Source: Gracilibacillus suaedae
Lineage (GTDB): Bacteria; Bacillota; Bacilli; Bacillales; Amphibacillaceae
Length of the DNA: 37,535 nucleotides
Direction: 5' to 3'
Assembly (NCBI RefSeq): GCF_017599345.1
Contig: NZ_JAGFVL010000028.1
Location: forward strand, 1-37,535
Position 1 is the stretch's first letter, and each line of letters opens with the position of its first letter. The position numbers and the translations under genes were made by a program. Below the pieces are notes generated by a model. It did no database searches and was not told the DNA's origin. It worked only from the letters and a program-made list of their open reading frames with translations. Below, piece by piece: positions 1-7,528 of this stretch.

Positions 1-65
1 GGGAGTATAAATTATTTTGTGTAAATGGGAATTGCACTCAACTAACATCTAAAGGCTTTACGTGG

Positions 66-155
66 AGAGGCGGGCGTGATACACTCATCTTTTCCGTTGG
101 CGATAGCTTTGTTTTTTAAAGGTATCTCCATCGCCAAACCATCACGCCCGCAGAG
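66..155 (-). other. Long stem-loop in the IS 3' non-coding region
   Basis: An 11-bp perfect inverted repeat, gcgggcgtgat (70-80) with atcacgcccgc (141-151), encloses a second one, ttggcgat (98-105) with atcgccaa (130-137). The transcript of the transposase strand would fold into an interrupted rod of about 80 nt. There is no U-run directly after it, so it is not a classical intrinsic terminator. It could block transcription or translation entering the IS, or be a small nested repeat. The function is unknown. Confidence 0.7.
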
Positions 156-186
156 GCTCCATGTCAAGCCGGCACTCTACTAGAGG

Positions 187-1407
187 TCATAGTGACAGCT
201 CCGATTCTAGCCTCTCTCCAAAATAGATGGCAAGTTGTGATATACATTCTGTCCATCCTCTTATCGGCATAGTCCATTTTTTAGAAATTGCCATCGTAGT
301 AAGGTAAATCATTTTGCGCAAAGCTTCATCTGATGGAAAGGCTGATTTTGTTTTTGTTACTTTTCGCAGTTGGCGATGATAGCCTTCTACGATATTAGTT
401 GTATAAATCGCTCTCCGTATTTCGTGTGGATACTGAAAATATGTCGTTAATTCTAACCAGTTTTGTTCCCAAGAGCGTATGATGATAGGGTGCTTTTTGC
501 CCCAAGTTTCTTTGAATGTCGCAAACTCCATTTCTGCTTCTTCTAAAGTGAGCGCTTGATAAACCTTCTTCAAGTCTTTCATCACCACTTTTTGTTCTTT
601 GTAGGAAACGTATTTCATGGAATTTCTGATTTGATGAATCACACAAAGTTGTATCTCTGTGCGTGGAAAGACTGAGTTTATAGCTTCAGAAAAACCAGAA
701 AGCCCGTCTTTACAAGCAATTAAGATATCTTCCACCCCTCTATTTTTTAGATCGGTACATACACCAAGCCAAAAGCTAGAACTTTCACTTTCGCCAATCC
801 AGATACCTAAAATCTCCTTCTGGCCCTCCATATTAATCGCTAATACCGTATAAGCTGCTTTATTGACAATTCGATTTTCTTTCCGAACCTTGAAGTGAAT
901 CGCATCTAAGAAAACAATCGGATAAACACGATTTAGCGGTCGATTTTGCCATTCGGTCACCAGAGGCATGATTTTATCGGTAACTTTACTAACCAATGTA
1001 GGAGAAATGTCGATGCCATACACATCTCTCATTTGATCTTCAATATCTCTTGTGGACATCCCTTTGGCATATAACCCTAATATTTGTTCTTCAATTCCGT
1101 TTACCGTCTTTTCGTGTTTCTTAACAATTTTCGGTTCATAATCGCCATTTCGATCTCTTGGAATATGAAGATCTACTTTTCCAAACTTTGATTGGATCCC
1201 TTTCTTACTGTACCCATTTCGACTATTACCTGTGTTATTTCCTTTTATACTGTGTTTCTGGTAGCCTAATTCTTCTTCTAATTCGGCTTCAAATACCTGT
1301 TGAAGCGTGTCTTTAAACAATTGCTTCATCATCTCCTGAACATCCTCTACTGTACGACAATCCTTCGTTAGTTCTTTAATCGTTTTGTCATAAAAAAAGT
1401 CTTGCAT
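187..1407 (-). CDS. IS256-family (MULE-type) DDE transposase
   Basis: This 406-residue protein is full length for the family. The predicted catalytic triad is D168 (in FLDAIHFK), D234 (in CKDGLSGF) and E341 (in NIVEGYHRQLR). The family C/H motif CVIHQIRNS sits at 255-263 between the second Asp and the Glu. The N-terminal third, with the AELEEELGY motif near residue 41, matches the DNA-binding part of IS256 transposases. A strong Shine-Dalgarno sequence (aaaggag) precedes the ATG. No frameshift or internal stop is present. It catalyses copy-out/paste-in transposition of the surrounding element through a circular intermediate (family knowledge). It is the only obvious transposase in the window. 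Confidence 0.96.
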   Translation of the reverse strand: MQDFFYDKTIKELTKDCRTVEDVQEMMKQLFKDTLQQVFEAELEEELGYQKHSIKGNNTGNSRNGYSKKGIQSKFGKVDLHIPRDRNGDYEPKIVKKHEKTVNGIEEQILGLYAKGMSTRDIEDQMRDVYGIDISPTLVSKVTDKIMPLVTEWQNRPLNRVYPIVFLDAIHFKVRKENRIVNKAAYTVLAINMEGQKEILGIWIGESESSSFWLGVCTDLKNRGVEDILIACKDGLSGFSEAINSVFPRTEIQLCVIHQIRNSMKYVSYKEQKVVMKDLKKVYQALTLEEAEMEFATFKETWGKKHPIIIRSWEQNWLELTTYFQYPHEIRRAIYTTNIVEGYHRQLRKVTKTKSAFPSDEALRKMIYLTTMAISKKWTMPIRGWTECISQLAIYFGERLESELSL

Positions 1408-1518
1408 AAATGATCATCTCCTTTTTGGTAAGTATAACCATTTACACAAAACTTTTTACGCTCTCTAGTTGGTGAAGAAATTGTTATTCCGAATATTGAA
1501 AAAAAATGAAAATCATTT

Positions 1519-1548
1519 ACCCCCGAAACAGTTGAGCTTGACGGGGGT
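1519..1548 (-). terminator. Probable terminator of cotJABC
   Basis: Stem ACCCCCG (1519-1525) pairs with CGGGGGT (1542-1548) just beyond the cotJC stop. On the minus strand an A/T-rich tract with a T-run follows within about 15 nt. It lies between cotJC and the insertion sequence. Confidence 0.6.
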
Positions 1549-1566
1549 ATTGTTTTATTACAGCTA

Positions 1567-2136
1567 TTAAAATACTTTTTTGCGATCGCGTTCTTCTTTT
1601 AATATTTCCACCGCTTCATGGAATCGTTGGGAGTGGACAATTTCTCTTTCGCGCAAAAATTTTAATGAATCGTTTATAAAGGGATCATCAGATATATCGA
1701 TAATCCATTGATATGTTGCGCGGGCTTTTTCTTCTGCTGCAATATCCTCGTACAAATCGGCTATCGGATCACCTTTAGCTTGGATATATGTTGCCGTCCA
1801 AGGAGCCCCAGCTGCGTTGTGATAATATAAAGCGTGGTCGTGATTAACGAAGTGAGCACCTAAGCCTGCAGCCTCCAATTGCTCAGGAGTAGCATCCTTT
1901 GTTAATTTATAAATCATAGTAGCTATCATTTCCAGATGTGCAAACTCTTCTGTACCAATATCATTTAATAAACCTACGACTTTGTCAGGTATGGTATAAC
2001 GTTGATTTAAGTAGCGCAAAGCAGCGGACAGTTCTCCGTCTGCTCCTCCATACTGTTCAATTAAATATTTTGCTAACATCGGATTGCACCTACTTACCTT
2101 AACCGGATATTGCAATTTTTTTTCGTAATACCACAT
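1567..2136 (-). CDS. cotJC: CotJC, spore coat protein of the manganese-catalase family
   Basis: This 189-residue protein closely resembles B. subtilis CotJC. It is a ferritin-like four-helix protein related to dimanganese catalases, with family metal-ligand segments such as EEFAHLEMIATM and EEKARATYQW. It is part of the inner coat layer. The start was set at MWYYEKKLQYPVKVS because this matches the family N-terminus and follows gggagg at a good distance; the frame is open 28 codons further upstream, but that part overlaps cotJB and is not conserved. It is the last gene of the cotJABC operon, 19 nt after cotJB. Mother-cell sigma-E control is known for B. subtilis cotJ. Whether it still has catalase activity cannot be judged from sequence alone. 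Confidence 0.96.
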   Translation of the reverse strand: MWYYEKKLQYPVKVSRCNPMLAKYLIEQYGGADGELSAALRYLNQRYTIPDKVVGLLNDIGTEEFAHLEMIATMIYKLTKDATPEQLEAAGLGAHFVNHDHALYYHNAAGAPWTATYIQAKGDPIADLYEDIAAEEKARATYQWIIDISDDPFINDSLKFLREREIVHSQRFHEAVEILKEERDRKKVF

Positions 2137-2155
2137 TTCTAATATACCTCCCTTT

Positions 2156-2425
2156 CTATACTTGCCAAGGCCATGGAGCCTCTTTCCAATTCCATGGATA
2201 ACTGGAATAACTTTGACCATACTGCATCAGAGGGCCGAATTGATCCTCGAATTGATTCTTTAATTGTCTACTCTCGTAAGCAGCTTGATTAAATTGTTTA
2301 ATGGCATCTAAATCATGGGGGTGGGTATCAAGGTATAGTGTTAACTCAACTAAGACAAAATCTACAGCCTGTATTTGTTCCATCAACTGATAATAACTGT
2401 CTGGTAGTGGTTTTTTCTGTGTCAT
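2156..2425 (-). CDS. cotJB: CotJB, spore coat protein
   Basis: This 89-residue protein is the middle gene of the coat operon. The start at [21 protein letters not shown] follows a gggggaat Shine-Dalgarno sequence and overlaps the end of cotJA by 4 nt (ATGA), which suggests translational coupling. The protein is helical and acidic, and ends in an aromatic/proline-rich tail ([15 protein letters not shown]), as in CotJB relatives. In B. subtilis the CotJ proteins depend on each other for incorporation into the coat. There is no catalytic motif. Confidence 0.93.
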   Translation of the reverse strand: MTQKKPLPDSYYQLMEQIQAVDFVLVELTLYLDTHPHDLDAIKQFNQAAYESRQLKNQFEDQFGPLMQYGQSYSSYPWNWKEAPWPWQV

Positions 2426-2646
2426 TCGATTGATTCCCCCCTTTTTGAATAGTATGGATCGTACAAACATGGCCATAACGTTCCTGCATATAGTGCTTCC
2501 CTAGCAGTTGGAAATTGTTCTATATTGTTCGGCTGAAAACCTATATATAAATTAGGCGGAGTAGAATAACACTTGGTTAAGATAGGTTTACATGGGTCAA
2601 ATTTGCTCACGAACGGCGAGTAACATTTTGTTAATGTAAAAGACAT
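2422..2646 (-). CDS. cotJA: CotJA, spore coat associated protein
   Basis: This 74-residue protein is the first gene of cotJABC. The sequence [27 protein letters not shown] is the signature of the CotJA family: a short protein with a conserved middle ([18 protein letters not shown]). The N-terminal half is less conserved and has a repeated TKCYS/PxxxKFDPCKP pattern with four cysteines, more than is usual for a coat protein of this size. Shine-Dalgarno aaaggag lies 5-6 nt before the ATG. The stop overlaps the start of cotJB. Confidence 0.93.
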   Translation of the reverse strand: MSFTLTKCYSPFVSKFDPCKPILTKCYSTPPNLYIGFQPNNIEQFPTAREALYAGTLWPCLYDPYYSKRGESIE

Positions 2647-3072
2647 GATTTTCTCCTTTCTTTCGTATAAAGTGAGACTTCCTTCAGTGGCTTTTAATTC
2701 CCTACTTCACTTCTTCCATTTACTTGAAGCTTAATGTGGAGAATTACCACCGTGATAAATTATCGTCAAGTACAGGCGCTAGCTTAAGTTTTCTTTCCTT
2801 TTATTGTATGGAGGTGTCACCATGTCCTATTACAATTCTGTATTAATCCATTTGAAATTTTAACATAAGGAAACAGACATTTAATAAATTTTTATCAACT
2901 TCATTACTCAAGCGATCAAACAAGTTTACTATGTTTCTGAAAATAAACATGTTAATATATATATGGTCCGTTATTCAATTGGTTTGAAAGAAATCAAGCT
3001 AAGGTTGCGCATTTCAAAAGCAGAATGAGATCATACATAACTATGTGAAGTGTTGAAGGAGTGTAACGTTTT
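2647..3072. other. Intergenic region between divergent cotJABC and ypdA
   Basis: These 426 nt hold the possible cotJ promoter and, on the plus strand, a 13-codon frame at 2822-2863 (MSYYNSVLIHLKF) behind a near-perfect ggaggtgtcacc ribosome site. The first six residues recall the N-terminus of small YjcZ-type sporulation peptides, but the hydrophobic tail of that family is missing, so it may be a remnant. The ypdA promoter was not identified. Nothing else is evident. Confidence 0.5.
2803..2810 (-). promoter_or_regulatory. Candidate sigma-E -10 box for cotJABC
   Basis: On the minus strand the octamer CATACAAT, a perfect match to the sigma-E -10 consensus, lies about 157 nt upstream of cotJA. 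No convincing -35 (ATATT-like) lies at the right distance, and the leader would be long, so this is tentative. The B. subtilis cotJ operon is sigma-E dependent. Confidence 0.3.
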
Positions 3073-4056
3073 ATGCAACAAGAAAAAGTGATTGTGATTG
3101 GGGCAGGGCCATGTGGTATGTCCGCGGCAATTGAGTTACAGAATATAGGAATAGATCCATTACTGATTGAAAAGGGGAATATTGTTGACTCCATTTATCA
3201 ATATCCAACCCACCAAACCTTTTTCAGTTCTAGTGATAAATTGGAGATCGGTGATGTTGCGTTTGTTACGGAAAAAAATAAGCCTGTCCGAAACCAAGCA
3301 TTAGCTTATTACCGAACAGTCGCAATTCGTAAAAACTTAAGAATTAATAGCTTTGAAGAAGTAACCAAAATAGAAGAAACAGATGATGGGTTTCAATTAG
3401 AAACGAAAAATCAACATAACGAAATAAATAAGTATCACACAACATATTGTATTATTGCAACAGGCTATTACGGTCAACCCAATTATATGGGAATAAAAGG
3501 GGAAGAATTGGATAAAGTATCTCACTATTTTAAAGAAGCGCACCCTTTTTATCAACAAAATGTTGCAGTAATTGGTGGAAAAAACTCTGCAGTAGATGCT
3601 ACAATCGAATTACATAAAGCTGGTGCAAATGTCACAGTGCTTTATCGAGGAAGTGAGTATTCTCCAAGTGTGAAGCCATGGATTTTACCGGAATTTGCTT
3701 CACTTGTAAAGCATGGTAAAGTCAAGATGGAATTTAATGCAACGATAGAGGAAATAACAAAGGACGAGATTATTTATCTAGTAAAGGGCGAGAAGAAATC
3801 GGTTAAGAATGATTATGTATTTGCAATGACAGGATATCAACCGAATCAACGCTTTCTTAAACAGGTAGGAATTAAGATTGATCAAGAAACAGGTAGACCT
3901 ACCTTTAACTCAGATACAATGGAAACAAATATTGAAAATATATATATCGCTGGTGTTATTGCTGCCGGATATGATAATAACGAAATATTTATTGAAAATG
4001 GTCGTTTCCACGGCGGATTAATCGCAACTTCCATCAATAACAAAGAAAAATCATAA
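3073..4056 (+). CDS. ypdA: YpdA, FAD/NADPH bacillithiol-disulfide reductase family protein
   Basis: This 327-residue single-domain flavoprotein belongs to the thioredoxin-reductase-like group. The N-terminal FAD-binding motif IGAGPCG (residues 9-15) carries Cys14, the residue reported as active in Staphylococcus YpdA. A second Rossmann motif for NADPH, IGGKNSAVDA, is at 167-176, and the C-terminal FAD contact region (ENIYIAGVIAAG) is near 295. The CxxC of true thioredoxin reductases is absent, which fits YpdA, a reductase that recycles bacillithiol disulfide in the Brx/YpdA redox pathway. Shine-Dalgarno gaaggag lies 11 nt upstream of the ATG, a rather long spacing. In B. subtilis ypdA also lies next to prsW and sleB-ypeB. 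The gene converges on the asparaginase gene across a shared hairpin. Confidence 0.93.
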   Translation: MQQEKVIVIGAGPCGMSAAIELQNIGIDPLLIEKGNIVDSIYQYPTHQTFFSSSDKLEIGDVAFVTEKNKPVRNQALAYYRTVAIRKNLRINSFEEVTKIEETDDGFQLETKNQHNEINKYHTTYCIIATGYYGQPNYMGIKGEELDKVSHYFKEAHPFYQQNVAVIGGKNSAVDATIELHKAGANVTVLYRGSEYSPSVKPWILPEFASLVKHGKVKMEFNATIEEITKDEIIYLVKGEKKSVKNDYVFAMTGYQPNQRFLKQVGIKIDQETGRPTFNSDTMETNIENIYIAGVIAAGYDNNEIFIENGRFHGGLIATSINNKEKS

Positions 4057-4063
4057 TCACCAA

Positions 4064-4089
4064 ACCCTCCACATTCCAATGTGGAGGGT
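4064..4089. terminator. Shared hairpin between convergent ypdA and asparaginase genes
   Basis: A perfect 12-bp stem, ACCCTCCACATT with AATGTGGAGGGT, has a 2-nt loop and lies 8 nt after the ypdA stop and 15 nt past the asparaginase stop. No strong U-run follows on either side, so termination may be partial, but the placement fits a bidirectional terminator. Confidence 0.65.
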
Positions 4090-4103
4090 AATAAATGAAT
4101 ATA

Positions 4104-5066
4104 TTAATCTCTGAAAGCTTTCATTAGTTCATGTTGAGACGCACCATTTTCCAATAACAGCATGAGTTTCAAACGAGCTTTTGGACCATTTAAATGATTA
4201 GCAAAGATGACACCGTCCTCTAGTAAAGTTCGTCCACCGCCTTCGTATTGATAAGTAGGTTGTACAATTCCTTTGTAGCAACGAGATACAAATAATACCG
4301 TTATATTATGTTTAATAAAGTTTTTTATGGCAGGGACGATTGCAGGAGGAACATTACCTTGCCCTAAAGCTTCAATAATAAGTCCATCGATGTGCGAAGG
4401 TTGAATATATTCTAATATTTCATTTGACATACCAGCATATGCTTTCAAGAGAAGTACGTTTTTCGTTAAATCTCGAATATGAATGGTTTCGTGGTGATAT
4501 GTTTTTTGGTAGAAGTAAACATCTTGTTTCGTGACCATACCGACAGGTCCAAATTGCGGACTTTGAAAGGTTGCGACATTACTGGTAGAAGTTTTGGTGA
4601 CATATTGTGCGGTATGGACTTCGTCATTCATAACAACTAATACACCTCGATCATATGACTTAGGGTTAGATGCTACTCGAATGGCACAGATCAGGTTATA
4701 TAGACCATCTGAACCGATTTCATTACTTGATCGCATTGCACCCGTAAATACAATAGGAATACTTGTTTTTACACACAGATCTACAAAATAAGATGTTTCT
4801 TCTAAAGTATCTGTACCATGTGTAACAACAATCCCATTATAATAATCTTTTTCTATGTTTTCCTTAATAAAGTCTGCTAATTGAAGCATGTGTTTCGGTG
4901 TAATATGTGGTGATGGCAAGTGAAATAAATTTACTTCTTCTACAGGGAAAGAATGTAATATTTCCATTTTGGATAAGGGGTGTGTTTCAGTTTCTACAAC
5001 ACTCCCATCTAGATTCTCTTTCATCGATATTGTACCACCAGTATGAATAATTAATGTTTTTTTCAT
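4104..5066 (-). CDS. ansA: Cytoplasmic L-asparaginase (AnsA type)
   Basis: This 320-residue protein hydrolyses L-asparagine to aspartate and ammonia. Both catalytic Thr motifs are present: HTGGTIS with Thr12, and THGTDT at 82-87 with the Thr85-Asp86 pair. The conserved FTGAMRSSNEIGSDG segment follows. No signal peptide is seen, so it is cytoplasmic. The start at MKKTLIIHTGG follows a ttgggag Shine-Dalgarno sequence. It is transcribed alone, divergent from prsW and convergent with ypdA. The symbol is given by family; B. subtilis has more than one asparaginase, and this locus is not in an ansAB operon. Confidence 0.92.
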   Translation of the reverse strand: MKKTLIIHTGGTISMKENLDGSVVETETHPLSKMEILHSFPVEEVNLFHLPSPHITPKHMLQLADFIKENIEKDYYNGIVVTHGTDTLEETSYFVDLCVKTSIPIVFTGAMRSSNEIGSDGLYNLICAIRVASNPKSYDRGVLVVMNDEVHTAQYVTKTSTSNVATFQSPQFGPVGMVTKQDVYFYQKTYHHETIHIRDLTKNVLLLKAYAGMSNEILEYIQPSHIDGLIIEALGQGNVPPAIVPAIKNFIKHNITVLFVSRCYKGIVQPTYQYEGGGRTLLEDGVIFANHLNGPKARLKLMLLLENGASQHELMKAFRD

Positions 5067-5165
5067 AATACTCCCAACTTTCTTTTATTACATGTATATT
5101 TTGTTTAATAAATTCTTTTGATATTATGCCATAATTATTGGGAGATAGAAAGTAGGTGATATCAG

Positions 5166-5822
5166 TTGTTTGCTCTTATATCAGTCTCCATTGCTCCAGC
5201 ATTTGCTCTGTTGTCTTTTTTTTATTTAAAGGATGAATATGAACTAGAGCCGCTTTATGCTATTTTTCGTACGTTTATATATGGAGCATTATTAGTATTT
5301 CCAATTATGTTTATTCAATATGCATTTCAAGAAGAAGGTATCGCACAAACTCCTTTTCTACAATCATATTTTATTTATGGATTATTTGAAGAGTTTTTTA
5401 AATGGTTTATATTTATTTTCACCACCTATAAATACTCGAAGTTTAATACCGTTTATGACGGTATTGTATATGGGGTTTCCATAAGTTTAGGGTTTGCAAC
5501 TGTTGAAAATATACTTTATTTATTTGCGCATGGTATTGAATTTGCCTTTAGTAGAGCGATTTTCCCTGTATCATCTCATGCATTGTTCGGAGTAATAATG
5601 GGTTATTACTTGGGAAGAGCAAAATTTTCTACTAACAATGGAGTGCTCTCACTGTTAGTAGCATTATTATTACCTACTTTCTTACATGGGACGTATGATT
5701 TTATATTAGAAGTAATTGAGAATCAATGGATTTACGGACTCATCCCATTTATGGTTATACTATGGTTGCTTAGTCTACGAAAAGTAAAAGTAGCTAACGA
5801 AATCAGTCACCAGCAAGTATAA
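5166..5822 (+). CDS. prsW: PrsW, intramembrane metalloprotease (site-1 protease of anti-sigma factor)
   Basis: This 218-residue membrane protein has several hydrophobic segments. Signature motifs of the PrsW/CPBP-related family are visible: EEFFKW at 75-80, FATVENILY from 110, and SSHALFGVIMGYYLGRA from 136. In these motifs the Glu pair and His residues are the expected active-site groups. In B. subtilis PrsW makes the first cut in the anti-sigma-W factor RsiW. Translation appears to start at a TTG (after agtaggtgat); no ATG is available nearby. Its position beside ypdA and sleB is the same as in B. subtilis. A long hairpin at 6426-6471, beyond an inserted repeat, was probably its original terminator. 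Confidence 0.92.
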   Translation: MFALISVSIAPAFALLSFFYLKDEYELEPLYAIFRTFIYGALLVFPIMFIQYAFQEEGIAQTPFLQSYFIYGLFEEFFKWFIFIFTTYKYSKFNTVYDGIVYGVSISLGFATVENILYLFAHGIEFAFSRAIFPVSSHALFGVIMGYYLGRAKFSTNNGVLSLLVALLLPTFLHGTYDFILEVIENQWIYGLIPFMVILWLLSLRKVKVANEISHQQV

Positions 5823-5830
5823 ACCACTCA

Positions 5831-6376
5831 CAGTAGATACATACTGCGAAGTAATGAAAACTCTGTTTAGTGAGCTTTCTTCCATTCTTCTGAAGTGGAG
5901 TGCTCATTCGTCGCTGCGGAAAAACACTCCCTTTCCGGGGGCACGGCCTCAGCTAACTTGGTGAAGAAGACCACTTCACCAAGTGGATCTTCGGCTCGCG
6001 CTGTTCCCCCAGGAGTGTCGCATTTTTCCGCAGCTTAGTGTGTATTTCTTATCAAGTAAGAAGAAATTTACAGAATATATCTACCAAAAGTTCTCTTCTT
6101 TCGAAAATCAGAACACTACGCTTAGTGGAGGCAGAATACGGAGAATCCTATGGGAACTCACGCGAGTCTTAAGACCCTGTGATGCAACTGCGTCTTCTAG
6201 TAACGCTTCGAAGTGGCCTCCTCGGTGCAAGGGAGCAAAGAAGATAATTCCAAGTTGTTCCCGGCTAAGGCCGTGCCCGTGGAAAGCGTAGTATCTTGCC
6301 GGAGTGCATGTAAGCACTTATCAAAATTCAGAATGGGGGGGGAGTAAATCCATGTCCAGTTTCTGCGCAGTTTATG
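5831..6376 (+). repeat. Composite repeat, copy A (putative non-autonomous mobile element)
   Basis: The left end, cagtagatacatactgcg followed by aagtaatg (5831-5856), matches the ends of the copies at 31108-31685 and 37167-37535. Two hairpin modules follow. Module 1 (5913-6034) is closed by gctgcggaaaaa/tttttccgcagc and contains the family cores CAGCTAACTT and AAGTGGATCTTCGG. Module 2 (6127-6302) is inverted: its outer arms match the family (ggcagaatacgga..., ctaaggccgtgcccgtggaaagcg) but its centre is divergent. The right end, gcgcagtttatgg near 6366-6376, is a degenerate version of the other terminus. No credible gene lies inside; the open frames here are side effects of the palindromes. The target duplication is not clear. 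Confidence 0.75.
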
Positions 6377-6425
6377 GATATTTTGAAATAATTTATATTT
6401 TTATTAGTAAAGATTTCATGAATGG

Positions 6426-6471
6426 ATACCCGTTTCCTTTTTTAATTAAAGAGGGAAACGGGTATTTTTTT
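6426..6471 (+). terminator. Strong intrinsic terminator
   Basis: Stem ATACCCGTTTCC (6426-6437) pairs with GGAAACGGGTAT (6454-6465), followed by a run of T. The nearest upstream gene is prsW, ending about 600 nt earlier, with repeat copy A in between. It is most simply the original prsW terminator, displaced by the insertion. Confidence 0.85.
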
Positions 6472-6601
6472 GAGCACTTTTTGGGTGGTCTAGCGTTCAA
6501 TAGATATAAAAGTTGTCAGTTTTGAATGAATAAATTTCATTTTTTATTAAAAGCTATCCATAACAATATGTTACTTAGATATTAATTTGGAGGTAGCTTT
6601 A

Positions 6602-7510
6602 ATGAAAAAAAAGATAACGATTTGTCTTATCATTTTTACCATAAGTTCTTTTTTCTTCATTGATGGAAAAAACGATCAGGTCCATGGTTTTTCGAATCAA
6701 GTGATTCAGCATGGTGCCACAGGTGATGACGTCATTGAACTCCAGGCGAGACTTCAATATTTAGGTTTTTATAATGGCAATATTGATGGAGTTTTCGGTT
6801 GGGGTACGTATTGGGCATTACGTAATTTTCAGTACGAATTTGGTATGGAAATAGATGGTTTAGCAGGCCAGGAAGTTAAGCAAAAACTAGAGGATGCAAG
6901 TGAATTTGATAAAGCATACGTGCATGAGCAAATTCAACAAGGCAAGAAATTTACCCATTATGGTGGAGTAGACAATGAAAAACAAACAGAGCCATCTCCA
7001 ACAAAACAAAAAGAGACTGATCGAGGTCAACAGGGTGGCAATCAGCAACAAGAAAGTAATCAGCAGCAAAATCAACAAGTTCAACAAGAAAACGATCAGC
7101 CGGAAGCTACAGAGGAAGATATAGAACCAACAGCTGTCAATATGCCACAAGGATTTTCACAAAATGATATACAAATCATGGCAAATGCAGTTTATGGTGA
7201 GGCAAGAGGAGAGCCCTATGAAGGTCAGGTAGCAGTAGCCGCAGTTATTTTAAATCGTGTGGAAAGCTCCACTTTTCCTAACACGGTATCAGGGGTGATC
7301 TTTGAACCGCGAGCTTTTACAGCGGTTAGTGATGGCCAAATTTGGTTAACACCAAATGAGAACGCAAAAAATGCCGTACTAGATGCAATCAACGGCTGGG
7401 ATCCGACTGGAGAAGCATTGTATTACTTTAACCCAGACACGGCTACTTCGAGTTGGATATGGTCACGACCACAAATCAAGCGAATTGGTAAACATATATT
7501 TTGTATGTAA
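6602..7510 (+). CDS. sleB: SleB, spore cortex-lytic enzyme (lytic transglycosylase)
   Basis: This 302-residue exported protein starts at MKKKITICLIIF, giving an N-terminal signal segment of about 20 residues; the frame extends 5 codons upstream, but the ggagg site fits this ATG. A peptidoglycan-binding domain of the PG_binding_1 type spans about 35-97 (GDDVIELQARLQYLGFYNG). A long Gln/Asn-rich linker spans about 125-180, then comes the SleB catalytic domain (about 186-302) with Glu200 in VYGEARGE, the expected catalytic acid. The protein ends in GKHIFCM. SleB cleaves muramic-lactam-containing cortex during germination and needs YpeB, encoded 18 nt downstream. In B. subtilis the pair is made in the forespore under sigma-G; I did not find a convincing promoter here. 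Confidence 0.96.
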   Translation: MKKKITICLIIFTISSFFFIDGKNDQVHGFSNQVIQHGATGDDVIELQARLQYLGFYNGNIDGVFGWGTYWALRNFQYEFGMEIDGLAGQEVKQKLEDASEFDKAYVHEQIQQGKKFTHYGGVDNEKQTEPSPTKQKETDRGQQGGNQQQESNQQQNQQVQQENDQPEATEEDIEPTAVNMPQGFSQNDIQIMANAVYGEARGEPYEGQVAVAAVILNRVESSTFPNTVSGVIFEPRAFTAVSDGQIWLTPNENAKNAVLDAINGWDPTGEALYYFNPDTATSSWIWSRPQIKRIGKHIFCM

Positions 7511-7528
7511 ATATTTGGAGGTGAAAAA

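Larger units (their letters stand above)
3..1463 (-). mobile_element. IS256-family insertion sequence, complete
   Basis: The element carries one transposase gene read on the minus strand, bounded by imperfect inverted repeats at 3-28 and 1438-1463. About 20 of 26 bases match, including a perfect 14-base inner part, ttttgtgtaaatgg, and an outer gag/ctc. The ttgtgtaaa motif near the ends is typical of IS256 relatives. The left flank is only 2 nt, so a target duplication (8-9 bp in this family) cannot be tested. About 160 bp lie between the transposase stop and the left end, and this stretch holds a long stem-loop described separately. The reading frame is intact, so the element may be active. 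The window beginning at the IS end suggests an assembly break there. Confidence 0.9.

Noticed and set aside
395-853. Frames inside the IS256 transposase gene on both strands
   Set aside because: They are shadows of the conserved transposase frame and have no family resemblance.
5983-6525. Several open frames of 70-100 codons on both strands in the prsW-sleB gap
   Set aside because: They lie across the palindromic repeat copy A and its flank, have no ribosome site and have low-complexity or unusual composition; the frames on opposite strands mirror the hairpin arms.
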